Part shown: positions 1-6,048 of the stretch, piece after piece
How positions within the stretch are numbered: the first letter of the stretch is position 1
Layout: each line of letters opens with the position of its first letter
From: Dehalococcoidia bacterium
GTDB taxonomy: Bacteria; Chloroflexota; Dehalococcoidia; UBA2979
DNA length: 9,141 bases
Direction of reading: 5' to 3'
Assembly (NCBI GenBank): GCA_023228765.1
Contig: JALOAM010000128.1
Span: forward strand, 1 to 9,141
Made by a program: the position numbers and the translations under genes
Notes under the pieces: model-generated
Databases searched by the model: none
What the model saw: the letters and a program-made list of their open reading frames with translations, nothing else
Told to the model about the DNA's origin: nothing

Positions 1-1404
1 CGCGACCCCGTCCGTCGCTGCGACCTCGCCCGCCTGGAAGATGCCGAGGGCACCCTTCCCGACGTTCGAGAACTTGTGCGTCACGAAGGGGTAGAGGCCG
101 GCCTCGTCCATCGTGAACTCGACGTACCCGCCCTGGGCGGGCTGCAGGTCGATGGTCTGCGCACCACCCTGAGTCTCGTCCGGCTGGAGCAGCAGGACGC
201 CCTCCTTGAAGACCGTGTCGAAGATCGTCCCGATGACGTGGAACGAGCTGTTCTCCGATGGCCCCGCGTCTAGCACCCACACGCGCACCCGCTCATCCGG
301 CTCGATCCGGATCGGCGCGTGAGCGTACTGGTTGAAGTACCCGTTGAAGACCACCGCGTCCCAGTCATCCTGCTGCATCTTCGTCAGGTCGCCGGGTTCA
401 CCCTCTGGGCCGAGGTAGAACTCGGACTGTACGAAGACAAACTCGCGGTCGACCTCGGGCAGGTTCGGCGGGTCGATGATGATCGCCCCGAACATCCCGT
501 TGCCTACGTGGTGCAACGCCGGCGCCGTCCCGCAGTGGTACATGAAGATGCCCGCGTGTTTCGCCTCGAAGGTATAGACGAGGCTCTCGCCCGGCTGGAT
601 CGTGCGCATCTCGTCGTTCCAGGCGACCTTGCTCGCGTGGAAGTCGATGGAGTGGCCCAGCCGGCCGTTGTTGACGATGGTCACCTCGAACGTGTCGCCG
701 ACCTTCCCGCGCAGGACCGGGCCGGGGACCATGTCCTCGAAGGTCCAGAGCTCCTGCGTGACGCCGGGCGCCACCTCGATCACGGTCTCGGTCATGCTGA
801 ACGTGACCTGGTGTAGCGTCCCGCCCTCGCCTTCGGCCGGGGCCAGCGCAGGATCGCGGCGCTCCCAGTCTGGACCGGGTGCTGCATTCGGATCGATCTG
901 GGCGGCGTCGCCGCCACTGCCGGAGGCGTGGTCGCCGTCCGCGTGGCCCGCAGCGGATCCGGTGACCACCACGTCCATCACCATGCCGGCTGCCGCGTGC
1001 CCGGGGATCGAGCAGATCAGCTGCACCGTCGAGGTGAACGGGCCGAAGGTGTGGCCGGCGGTCTCGCCGGGGGCGAGCTCCGGCGTCCCGACCTCTTCAC
1101 CGTCCTGGACGAGGACAAAGTTGTGTGGCAGCGCGCCGACGTTGCTGACGTTCGCAATGATCGAGGCACCCGACGGGATCTCGATCGTCCTCGGCTCGAT
1201 GTAGAGGTCGCCAAGCTCGACGTCCAGTGCGAGCGGCACGATCGCCTGGGAGGACGCGGACGGTGTGCCCTCCGAGGGCTCCGCTTCGGGGCTCGCTGCC
1301 TCGGTGGCGCCCCCGGTGCTCAACGCGATGGCGGAGACGACGAGCGCCCCCAGGCCGACGATGGCCCCGAACACTGCCGCTAGTTTGTACCCGCTGCCGT
1401 CCAC
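1..1404 (-). CDS. nirK: Cupredoxin-fused copper nitrite reductase (NirK), 3' end outside window
   Basis: This is probably the enzyme that reduces nitrite to nitric oxide outside the membrane. I read 468 codons with no stop before the left edge. Residues 7-28 form a hydrophobic anchor or signal without a lipobox. Residues 55-148 are a cupredoxin domain with a complete type 1 copper set (H94, C131, H136, M141). A His/Gly/Asp-rich linker follows (149-170). The NirK core starts near 195. H251-S-I-D254-F-H256 supplies a type 1 His, the catalytic Asp and a type 2 His. H290-C291, H299 and M304 complete the type 1 site and add a type 2 His. SSFHVIG (H389) gives the third type 2 ligand, and H362 is the candidate catalytic His. 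The GTG start follows GAGGAG by 6 nt; a second GTG lies one codon upstream. It is last of three genes in the leftward operon. N-terminal cupredoxin fusion to NirK is known, for example in Hyphomicrobium. The core looks nearly complete at the edge. Confidence 0.9.
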   Translation of the reverse strand, partial: MDGSGYKLAAVFGAIVGLGALVVSAIALSTGGATEAASPEAEPSEGTPSASSQAIVPLALDVELGDLYIEPRTIEIPSGASIIANVSNVGALPHNFVLVQDGEEVGTPELAPGETAGHTFGPFTSTVQLICSIPGHAAAGMVMDVVVTGSAAGHADGDHASGSGGDAAQIDPNAAPGPDWERRDPALAPAEGEGGTLHQVTFSMTETVIEVAPGVTQELWTFEDMVPGPVLRGKVGDTFEVTIVNNGRLGHSIDFHASKVAWNDEMRTIQPGESLVYTFEAKHAGIFMYHCGTAPALHHVGNGMFGAIIIDPPNLPEVDREFVFVQSEFYLGPEGEPGDLTKMQQDDWDAVVFNGYFNQYAHAPIRIEPDERVRVWVLDAGPSENSSFHVIGTIFDTVFKEGVLLLQPDETQGGAQTIDLQPAQGGYVEFTMDEAGLYPFVTHKFSNVGKGALGIFQAGEVAATDGVA

Positions 1405-1410
1405 CACGAA

Positions 1411-1416
1411 CTCCTC
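1411..1416 (-). promoter_or_regulatory. Shine-Dalgarno of nirK, sets the GTG start
   Basis: The minus strand reads GAGGAG, 6 nt before the GTG at 1404-1402 and 3 nt before the adjacent GTG at 1407-1405. The same 6-nt spacing is seen for the oxidase gene (AGGGG) and the flavin monooxygenase (GAGGAG), which favours 1404. The frame has no ATG between here and the upstream stop near 1450. Confidence 0.7.
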
Positions 1417-1463
1417 ACTACCCCCTGTGTGCGGCCGGCTACGAGAGGGTCAAGCTGCCGCAC

Positions 1464-2828
1464 TCATCCCGAGCGAGGCTCGGACATGGTGAGGGAAGCC
1501 CCGCGGCTACGCAATGCGCTCAGGTTCGCCACGTACGCCACGTGGCGCCGCCGGGCGCGCAGGAAGAGGAACGCGAACGCGGCCACCGCGAGGAGCGCGA
1601 TCGTGCCGGCCACCGCCATCATCCGGTAGTACTCCGTCCCGTCGCCGATATCGGCCCACGGGAGGGCGCCTCGGAGGAGCGCGGCGAGCGACAGCGCCGC
1701 GCCGAACGCCGGCCCCCGCCACTGCGAGGGCGGATGCGCGATCCGCTCGCTCGCGAACTCGGGCAGCATGAGCTGTGCCATAGCGACGATCGCGAGCGTG
1801 ATCACGCCCACGGTGAACATGTGGCGGATCGCGTCGAGCCCCGTCGCGGACGGCGCGTCGCCGCTCGCGAGGCCGCGGATGCCCGCCAGGAGCAGCGTGA
1901 GGCCGACGAACCCGAGCCAGAGGAGCACCGGCCGGAGCGCCCACACGAAGTTCCTCGAGGCGGGCGCCATCCGGTGACGCCACCCGCCCGCGCCGAAGAT
2001 CACGACCGCTCCGAGGATCGTGACGCCCAGGAGCGCGATCCCGCCGTTCTCGAGCGGGGGTTGGTCGATGACGGTCCCGACCGTCCATGCGGCCACCCCG
2101 GTGGCCAGCAGCAGCGCGCCCGTCACAGCGGCTCCCTGCTTCGGCGCCGGCATCCCGAAGAACGTGGGGAAGGTCCGCATCCCCACGCCGAGGATGGCGC
2201 TGAGGACCATGCCGAACACCTGCATGTTGATGAGCGCGTGGTTCTCGGCCGCGGACAGGATCGTCTCGCCGTCCGCCGCGAGGGTGATCAGCCACCACGC
2301 GCCGAACGCGGCCTGCACCGCGAACCAGAACGTGGCGAACCAGAGCAGCAGGGCGGGAGGCTGGAGCCCTCGGACGCCGGGGCCGAGGGTGGCCGTGAAG
2401 ATCGTGAAGAACCCGAGCGCACCGATGAGCTCCGCGGCCGCTCCGGCCACGAGGAGGACGGCGAACGGGGGGTATTCCGCCAGCGGCTGCCCGAGCGCCC
2501 GCGCGAGGAGTCCCGCGACGACGAGGATGAACGACGGCCGGACGAGGCCCTGGAACGCAAACTCGTTCCGGGCGAAGTGCGGCGCGAGCCGGAGCCCCAT
2601 CCCGAGCACGAACAGGCCGGCAAACCCGACCGCCTGCAGGTGCCCATGCACCTGCGCGTGGGCGACCCATGACCGGTCCAGGGAGCCGGCGAGGACCTCG
2701 ATGGGGAGTGAGACCGCGAGCGTGAAGCCACCGAACGTGCCCAGGAGCAGTGACGCCACGATGAAGGGGACGTGTACGTCGTCGCCCCCTCGTGCTGGCC
2801 GTCGAGAGGAGGCGGGCTGGTCGCTCAT
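1464..2828 (-). CDS. nnrS: NnrS-family haem/copper membrane protein
   Basis: This is a 454-residue polytopic inner-membrane protein with about 12 hydrophobic segments from residue 20 to 423. NnrS proteins bind haem and copper, accompany denitrification genes and protect cells from nitric oxide and derived iron complexes. Conserved features seen are a His cluster (H57, H61, H63) followed by GF..LFVLGMGLRLAPHF, a second copy of the pattern at H197 ending GVGMRTFPTFFG, and a weaker third at H336 ending in LMLPEF. These His residues are the natural haem/copper ligand candidates. The C-terminus is Arg-rich and cytosolic (424-454). It lies 73 bp after the oxidase gene and 59 bp before nirK, consistent with one transcript. 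The ATG at 2828 has a modest GGAAAG about 10 nt upstream. The family call is firm from motifs and context; the exact biochemical role is not settled even for studied members. Confidence 0.85.
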   Translation of the reverse strand: MSDQPASSRRPARGGDDVHVPFIVASLLLGTFGGFTLAVSLPIEVLAGSLDRSWVAHAQVHGHLQAVGFAGLFVLGMGLRLAPHFARNEFAFQGLVRPSFILVVAGLLARALGQPLAEYPPFAVLLVAGAAAELIGALGFFTIFTATLGPGVRGLQPPALLLWFATFWFAVQAAFGAWWLITLAADGETILSAAENHALINMQVFGMVLSAILGVGMRTFPTFFGMPAPKQGAAVTGALLLATGVAAWTVGTVIDQPPLENGGIALLGVTILGAVVIFGAGGWRHRMAPASRNFVWALRPVLLWLGFVGLTLLLAGIRGLASGDAPSATGLDAIRHMFTVGVITLAIVAMAQLMLPEFASERIAHPPSQWRGPAFGAALSLAALLRGALPWADIGDGTEYYRMMAVAGTIALLAVAAFAFLFLRARRRHVAYVANLSALRSRGASLTMSEPRSG

Positions 2829-2858
2829 GGGGTCTCTGCTTTCCAGGCGGTGGGGGTC

Positions 2859-2885
2859 GCCCTCGGCATTCGCTGCGCCGAGGGC
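2859..2885 (-). repeat. Intra-operon hairpin between oxidase and nnrS
   Basis: A perfect 9-bp inverted repeat (GCCCTCGGC / GCCGAGGGC) with a 9-nt loop sits in the 73-bp gap just upstream of the nnrS ribosome-binding region. No T-tract follows on either strand, so it is not a standard intrinsic terminator. It could protect or process the mRNA between the first and second genes, or act as an attenuator. The role is inference; the symmetry is seen directly. Confidence 0.5.
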
Positions 2886-2901
2886 GGCCCTCCGCCGGGG
2901 C

Positions 2902-4209
2902 TTACTCGCTGACGATCATCGCGGTGACCATCCCGAACATCCCGTTCGGGCCCTCGGCGTGGCTCAGGATGTGGCAGTGGAATGCCCACGCCCCCAGCTC
3001 CGTCACGTCCACGAGGACGTCGATCCGCTCGCCCGGGGCCACCGTCACGGTGTCCTCGTAGTGTGGCTGCGGCAGCTCGTAGCCGTCCTTCGCCACCACC
3101 AGCTGCGGCATGCCGTGCAGGTGCATCGGGTGGATCTGCAGCCCCTCGTTCATGTAGCGGATGCGGACCTTCTCACCGATGTTGGCGACGATCGGCTGCG
3201 TGGCCGGGAAGCCCTTCCCGTTGATCGTGTACCCCAGCGGCCCGTCGTTCAGGATCATCGTGATGTCCTGGTCGACCGGCTCCTCGGTCCCGTCCTCCAC
3301 GATGAACGCGCCCAGGAGGCCCATCGGGATCTGCACGGCGCCGTTCATGTGCGAGTGGTACATGTGCGAGCCGGAGTTCACCACGTCGAACTCATACGTG
3401 TAGGACTCGCCCGGGAGTACCAGTGGCTGGGTGAACCCGGGCACGCCGTCCTGGTCGTTCGGGACCACCAGCCCGTGGTAATGGATCGCGGTGGACTCAG
3501 GCAGCTCGTTGTGCAGGATGACGCGGACGCGGTCGCCCAGCTGGACGCGGATCTCCGGTCCTGGCACCTGGCCGTTGAAGGCCATGGCGGTGCGGACATC
3601 ACCGGGTGAGACCTCCCACTGGATCTCCTCGGCCGTGAGCTCGTAGACCTTCACGTCGCCATCCATGACGGGCTCCATCGGCTGCCCGCCCAGGCCCTCG
3701 GTCGCGGCCGGGAAGGCCTCGACGCCGGCCATGTAGTCCTCGTCGCTGTGGAGCATGCGGCCACCATCGCCCGTGGCCTGGTCCGCCGCCTCGCCGATGA
3801 TGAGCGAGGCTTCCATGCCGCCCTCGCGGTGGCCGGGGACGGTACAGAAGACCGTGTACGTGCCGACGTCGAGGACGCCGAGGTCCAGCGTGCTCGTCCC
3901 GCCCGCGTCCAGCAGCGGCGTCTTCGGGCCGTCCTCCAGCGCCAGGTCGTGCTGGATGCCACCGGAGTTGGTGACATCGAGCATGATCTGCCCGGCGGCG
4001 AGGTTGATCGTGCCGGGCTCGATGAAGATGTCACCGAGTGTGACCGACGCATGCTGCATCGACGCCATGGAGCCGACCTGCCCGGCCAGGTTGCCGGTCA
4101 GCCCCTCGGACTCGTCTGACGCCGAGCGTCCACTCTGCGACAGCGCGACAGTTGAAATCAGCAGTGCAGCGAAGCCGAGAATCGCGCCCGCAACGGCCGC
4201 TAGCTTCAT
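2902..4209 (-). CDS. Cupredoxin-fused two-domain multicopper oxidase
   Basis: This is a 435-residue exported copper oxidase, probably oxidising a metal ion or small molecule with reduction of O2; the substrate is not evident. Residues 2-23 are a hydrophobic anchor or signal. Residues 54-138 are a cupredoxin domain with type 1 ligands H87, C122, H127 and M132. A linker runs to about 185. Two laccase-type domains follow: HYHG (H243, H245), HSH (H285, H287), HPMHLHG (H360, H363, H365) and HCHILSH (H411, C412, H413, H417). These make the trinuclear and type 1 sites of a two-domain oxidase, which normally works as a trimer. The axial Met candidate is M424, six residues after H417 instead of the common three to four. 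The ATG at 4209 follows AGGGG by 6 nt. It is the first gene of the operon with nnrS and nirK, divergent from an Rrf2 regulator. Its anchor resembles that of the NirK protein. Confidence 0.88.
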   Translation of the reverse strand: MKLAAVAGAILGFAALLISTVALSQSGRSASDESEGLTGNLAGQVGSMASMQHASVTLGDIFIEPGTINLAAGQIMLDVTNSGGIQHDLALEDGPKTPLLDAGGTSTLDLGVLDVGTYTVFCTVPGHREGGMEASLIIGEAADQATGDGGRMLHSDEDYMAGVEAFPAATEGLGGQPMEPVMDGDVKVYELTAEEIQWEVSPGDVRTAMAFNGQVPGPEIRVQLGDRVRVILHNELPESTAIHYHGLVVPNDQDGVPGFTQPLVLPGESYTYEFDVVNSGSHMYHSHMNGAVQIPMGLLGAFIVEDGTEEPVDQDITMILNDGPLGYTINGKGFPATQPIVANIGEKVRIRYMNEGLQIHPMHLHGMPQLVVAKDGYELPQPHYEDTVTVAPGERIDVLVDVTELGAWAFHCHILSHAEGPNGMFGMVTAMIVSE

Positions 4210-4230
4210 CCGGGACCCCTATCGGTTGAA

Positions 4231-4247
4231 TGTGGCTGCGCGCCACA
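4231..4247. repeat. Inverted repeat in the leader of the oxidase operon
   Basis: TGTGGC and GCCACA form a perfect 6-bp inverted repeat with a 5-nt centre, lying 22-38 bp upstream of the oxidase ATG. It may be an mRNA hairpin in the 5' leader or a protein-binding site. The TGTG...CACA shape recalls CRP/FNR-family sites, but the spacing is one base longer than the CRP pattern, so that reading is weak. Confidence 0.35.
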
Positions 4248-4269
4248 AGCCTAACGATCAACGCTATGG

Positions 4270-4298
4270 TTGAGATTGAGACCGTCTGGACTTAATGT
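4270..4298 (+). promoter_or_regulatory. Possible promoter of the Rrf2 regulator gene
   Basis: TTGAGA (4270-4275, five of six matches to the -35 consensus) is separated by 17 bp from TAATGT (4293-4298, three of six matches to the -10 consensus). The GTCAAC/GTTGAC palindrome overlaps the -10 and the expected start site, a layout suited to autorepression. The -10 is poor, so this is tentative. Confidence 0.3.
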
Positions 4299-4310
4299 CA
4301 ACCAGTTGAC
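4297..4310. promoter_or_regulatory. Palindromic operator candidate between divergent transcripts
   Basis: GTCAACCAGTTGAC is a perfect 6+2+6 palindrome in the AT-rich spacer between the oxidase operon and the Rrf2 gene. Read leftward it contains TTGACA, a consensus -35 hexamer, although the hexamer 17 bp further on (CAATCT) is a poor -10. Further TCAAC/GTTGA half-sites occur at 4225-4229, 4258-4262 and 4269-4273. Rrf2 proteins bind as dimers to palindromes of this kind, so the adjacent regulator is the natural ligand. The symmetry is direct; the assignment is inference. Confidence 0.55.
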
Positions 4311-4338
4311 TTAACGTTATATCGAGGCAGGTGCGCTG

Positions 4339-4830
4339 ATGCAGGTCACGCTTGGACGCAAGGGAGACTACGCGGTGCGCGCCATGATCGCGCTCGCCCG
4401 CGCCGAGGGTGAACGCCGGAAGGTGCGCCAGATCGCGAGCACGATGGACATCCCGGCTCGCTACCTGCCCCAGATCGTCGCGCCGCTGGTGAAGGCCGGG
4501 TTAGTGCAGGCCACGGCGGGCCCGGACGGTGGGTACGCCCTCGCGCGGGACGCGGGCGAGATCACACTGCTCGAGGTCGTCGAGCTCTCGGAGGGCCCCC
4601 TCGCCGGGGATCGGTGCATGCTCGCCGGTGGCCCGTGCGACTGGGGGCCGGTCTGCCCCGCCCACGACACGTGGTCGCGTGCCTACGAGGCGCTGGCCGC
4701 CGAGCTCCGCCGCACCACGTTCGCGGACCTCGCCCGTATCGATGCGCTGATCGAGGCGGGCCGCTTCCCGGTCGCCGGGCGCAAGCTCCACAGCACCCCC
4801 GTTGAGCGCCGCGGTGTCCGCGAGGCCTGA
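4339..4830 (+). CDS. Rrf2-family regulator with three-cysteine Fe-S motif (NsrR/IscR-like)
   Basis: This is a 163-residue cytosolic DNA-binding regulator. The N-terminal winged helix-turn-helix is typical of Rrf2 (residues 7-70: KGDYAVRAMIALA, then IPARYLPQIVAPLVKAGLV, then the wing GPDGGYALAR). Cysteines C93, C100 and C106 (C-x6-C-x5-C) sit where NsrR and IscR bind a Fe-S cluster; those families have x4-5 and x5 spacing, so the first gap here is slightly long. In NsrR the cluster is destroyed by nitric oxide, which relieves repression of NO-detoxification genes. Placement opposite an operon with NirK and NnrS makes NO sensing the best guess, but IscR-like iron-sulfur sensing cannot be excluded. 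The ATG at 4339 has AGG about 7-11 nt upstream. The C-terminal tail (145-163) is basic and not conserved-looking. Confidence 0.85.
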   Translation: MQVTLGRKGDYAVRAMIALARAEGERRKVRQIASTMDIPARYLPQIVAPLVKAGLVQATAGPDGGYALARDAGEITLLEVVELSEGPLAGDRCMLAGGPCDWGPVCPAHDTWSRAYEALAAELRRTTFADLARIDALIEAGRFPVAGRKLHSTPVERRGVREA

Positions 4831-4871
4831 CGGGGCCGGACGCCTTCCACGAGACCAGCGCCGTCCGCGCC

Positions 4872-4877
4872 TAGACT
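4872..4877 (+). promoter_or_regulatory. -10-like hexamer positioned for leaderless start
   Basis: TAGACT fits the TAnnnT pattern and ends exactly 6 nt before the ATG of the flavin oxidoreductase at 4884. Transcription would then start at or beside the A of the ATG. There is no convincing Shine-Dalgarno in between (only GGGA at 3 nt). No clear -35 hexamer is seen 17-18 bp upstream. Leaderless genes with this spacing are common in several high-GC phyla; for this gene it is inference. Confidence 0.4.
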
Positions 4878-4883
4878 GGGATC

Positions 4884-5906
4884 ATGAAGAAGATTGGCTT
4901 CCTGTCGTTCGGCCATTGGTCACCGTCCGTCTATTCGCAGACACGGTCGGCCTCGGATGCGCTCCTGCAGTCGATCGAACTCGCCGTCGCGGCCGAGGAA
5001 CTCGGCGCGGATGGCGCGTACTTCCGCGTGCACCACTTCGCTCGGCAGCTCGCCTCGCCATTCCCGCTCCTCGCCGCAGTCGGTGCGCGCACGAGCCGCA
5101 TCGAGATCGGCACGGCGGTCATCGACATGCGGTACGAGACCCCGCTGTACATGGCGGAGGATGCGGGTGCGGCGGACCTCATCGCCGGTGGTCGCCTCCA
5201 GCTGGGCATCAGCCGCGGCTCCCCTGAGCAGGTGATTGACGGCTGGCGTTACTTCGGCGCCCAGCCGCAGGAGGGCGAGAGCGACGCCGACATGGCGCGC
5301 CGCCACGCGGAGCGGTTCCTGGAGGTCCTCCGGGGTGAGGGTTTCGCCCAGCCCAACCCGCGCCCGATGTTCGAGAACCCGCCCGGTCTCCTCCGCGTCG
5401 AGCCGCACTCGGAGGGCCTGCGCGACCGCATCTGGTGGGGCGCCGCGACGAACGCGACTGCCGTGTGGGCGGCCCGGCTGGGGATGAACCTGCAGAGCTC
5501 CACGCTCAAGTTCGACGAGAGCGGGGAACCCCTCCACGTCCAGCAGGCGGCCCAGATCCGCGCCTACCGCGCCGCGTGGGAGGAAGCCGGCCATACGCGG
5601 GAACCGCGCGTCTCGATCAGCCGCAGCATCTTCCCACTCGTCGACGATCGCGACCGCACCTACTTCGGCAGCAGCGGCCAGGACCACGACAGCATCGGCC
5701 TGATCGAAGCGGACACGCGCGCCGTCTTCGGCCGCACCTACGCCGCCGAGCCGGACGTCCTCATCGACCAGCTCGCGGAGGACGAAGCCATCCGCGAGGC
5801 GGACACCCTGCTCCTCACGATCCCGAACCAGCTCGGCGTGGACTACAACGCCCACGTGATCGAGTCGATCCTCACCCACGTCGCGCCCGGTCTCGGCTGG
5901 CGCTGA
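4884..5906 (+). CDS. LLM-class flavin-dependent oxidoreductase
   Basis: This is a 340-residue protein of the luciferase-like monooxygenase superfamily, a TIM-barrel enzyme using FMN or F420. Recognisable elements are the first strand KIGFLSFGHW (3-12), the segment ELGADGAYFRVHHF (38-51) with the paired His typical of the family, SPFPLLAAVGARTSRIEIGTAVI (57-79) and GRLQLGISRGS (102-112), which shapes the flavin site. The length is normal for the family. The substrate cannot be told from sequence. It starts 53 bp after the Rrf2 gene on the same strand but seems to have its own leaderless-type promoter, so a functional link to the denitrification genes is uncertain. The downstream side carries the tRNA terminator hairpin in the opposite orientation. 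Base composition is as GC-rich as in the left block, unlike the cassette to its right. Confidence 0.85.
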   Translation: MKKIGFLSFGHWSPSVYSQTRSASDALLQSIELAVAAEELGADGAYFRVHHFARQLASPFPLLAAVGARTSRIEIGTAVIDMRYETPLYMAEDAGAADLIAGGRLQLGISRGSPEQVIDGWRYFGAQPQEGESDADMARRHAERFLEVLRGEGFAQPNPRPMFENPPGLLRVEPHSEGLRDRIWWGAATNATAVWAARLGMNLQSSTLKFDESGEPLHVQQAAQIRAYRAAWEEAGHTREPRVSISRSIFPLVDDRDRTYFGSSGQDHDSIGLIEADTRAVFGRTYAAEPDVLIDQLAEDEAIREADTLLLTIPNQLGVDYNAHVIESILTHVAPGLGWR

Positions 5907-5940
5907 CGCCGGCCTGAGGGCGCTCGTGGCCGCGGAGGCC

Positions 5941-5975
5941 AAACGCAGCAGCGGCGCCCGTTCGGGCGCCGCTGC
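5941..5975 (-). terminator. Intrinsic terminator of the truncated tRNA
   Basis: A perfect 13-bp stem (5948-5960 with 5963-5975) has a 2-nt symmetric centre. In practice this is a 12-bp stem with a tetraloop. It is followed on the minus strand by TGCGTTT. The orientation fits a transcript arriving from the tRNA on the right. On the + strand it lies 41 bp after the flavin oxidoreductase stop and may also stop that transcript, although no T-tract follows on that side. Confidence 0.65.
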
Positions 5976-5994
5976 CGGTGTGTCCGTGTGGTAG
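5941..5994. repeat. Left copy of 54-bp direct repeat (tRNA end, trailer and terminator)
   Basis: This copy aligns without gaps to 9064-9117 at 50 of 54 positions. The differences are the central two bases of the hairpin loop (TT here, AA there) and 5977-5978. The repeat holds, read leftward, the tRNA 3' end (CTACCA), a trailer of about 13 nt, a 28-nt hairpin and a short T-tract. The two copies are 3123 bp apart and bracket the LuxR and monooxygenase genes. This suggests attachment-site duplication, or two related tRNA units with copied trailers. Confidence 0.75.
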
Positions 5995-6033
5995 GGGGGG
6001 ATTTGAACCCCCGACCAACGGCTTATGAGACCA
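5989..6033 (-). pseudogene. 3'-half tRNA fragment (CAU anticodon), truncated in the anticodon stem
   Basis: Read leftward, the fragment begins at the anticodon loop CTCATAA, followed by anticodon stem strand GCCGT, variable loop TGGTC, T-arm GGGGG-TTCAAAT-CCCCC and then CCTACCA. This is a clear tRNA-Met/Ile2-type 3' half. The sequence upstream (GTGGT and beyond) gives no standard anticodon-stem 5' strand, no D-arm and no matching acceptor strand; 16 bp further upstream lies the stop of the monooxygenase gene. Only three bases separate the T-stem from ACCA, where a canonical tRNA has seven, so the acceptor strand is also short or a C run was miscounted. It is best read as the displaced 3' end left at an integration site. 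Confidence 0.65.
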
Positions 6034-6048
6034 CCGATCAGCGGCCTC

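Noticed and set aside
1227..2672. 481-residue + strand open frame opposite nnrS
   Set aside because: It consists almost wholly of Arg, Glu, Pro and His, and is the antisense shadow of a hydrophobic membrane protein with clear family motifs.
2020..3609. 529-residue + strand open frame spanning parts of nnrS and the oxidase gene
   Set aside because: It crosses two genes and their spacer antisense, shows low-complexity composition, and no domain is recognisable.
4231..4247. CRP- or FNR-type operator upstream of the oxidase gene
   Set aside because: TGTG and CACA are nine bases apart instead of eight and the inner A/T bases are missing; it was kept only as an inverted repeat.
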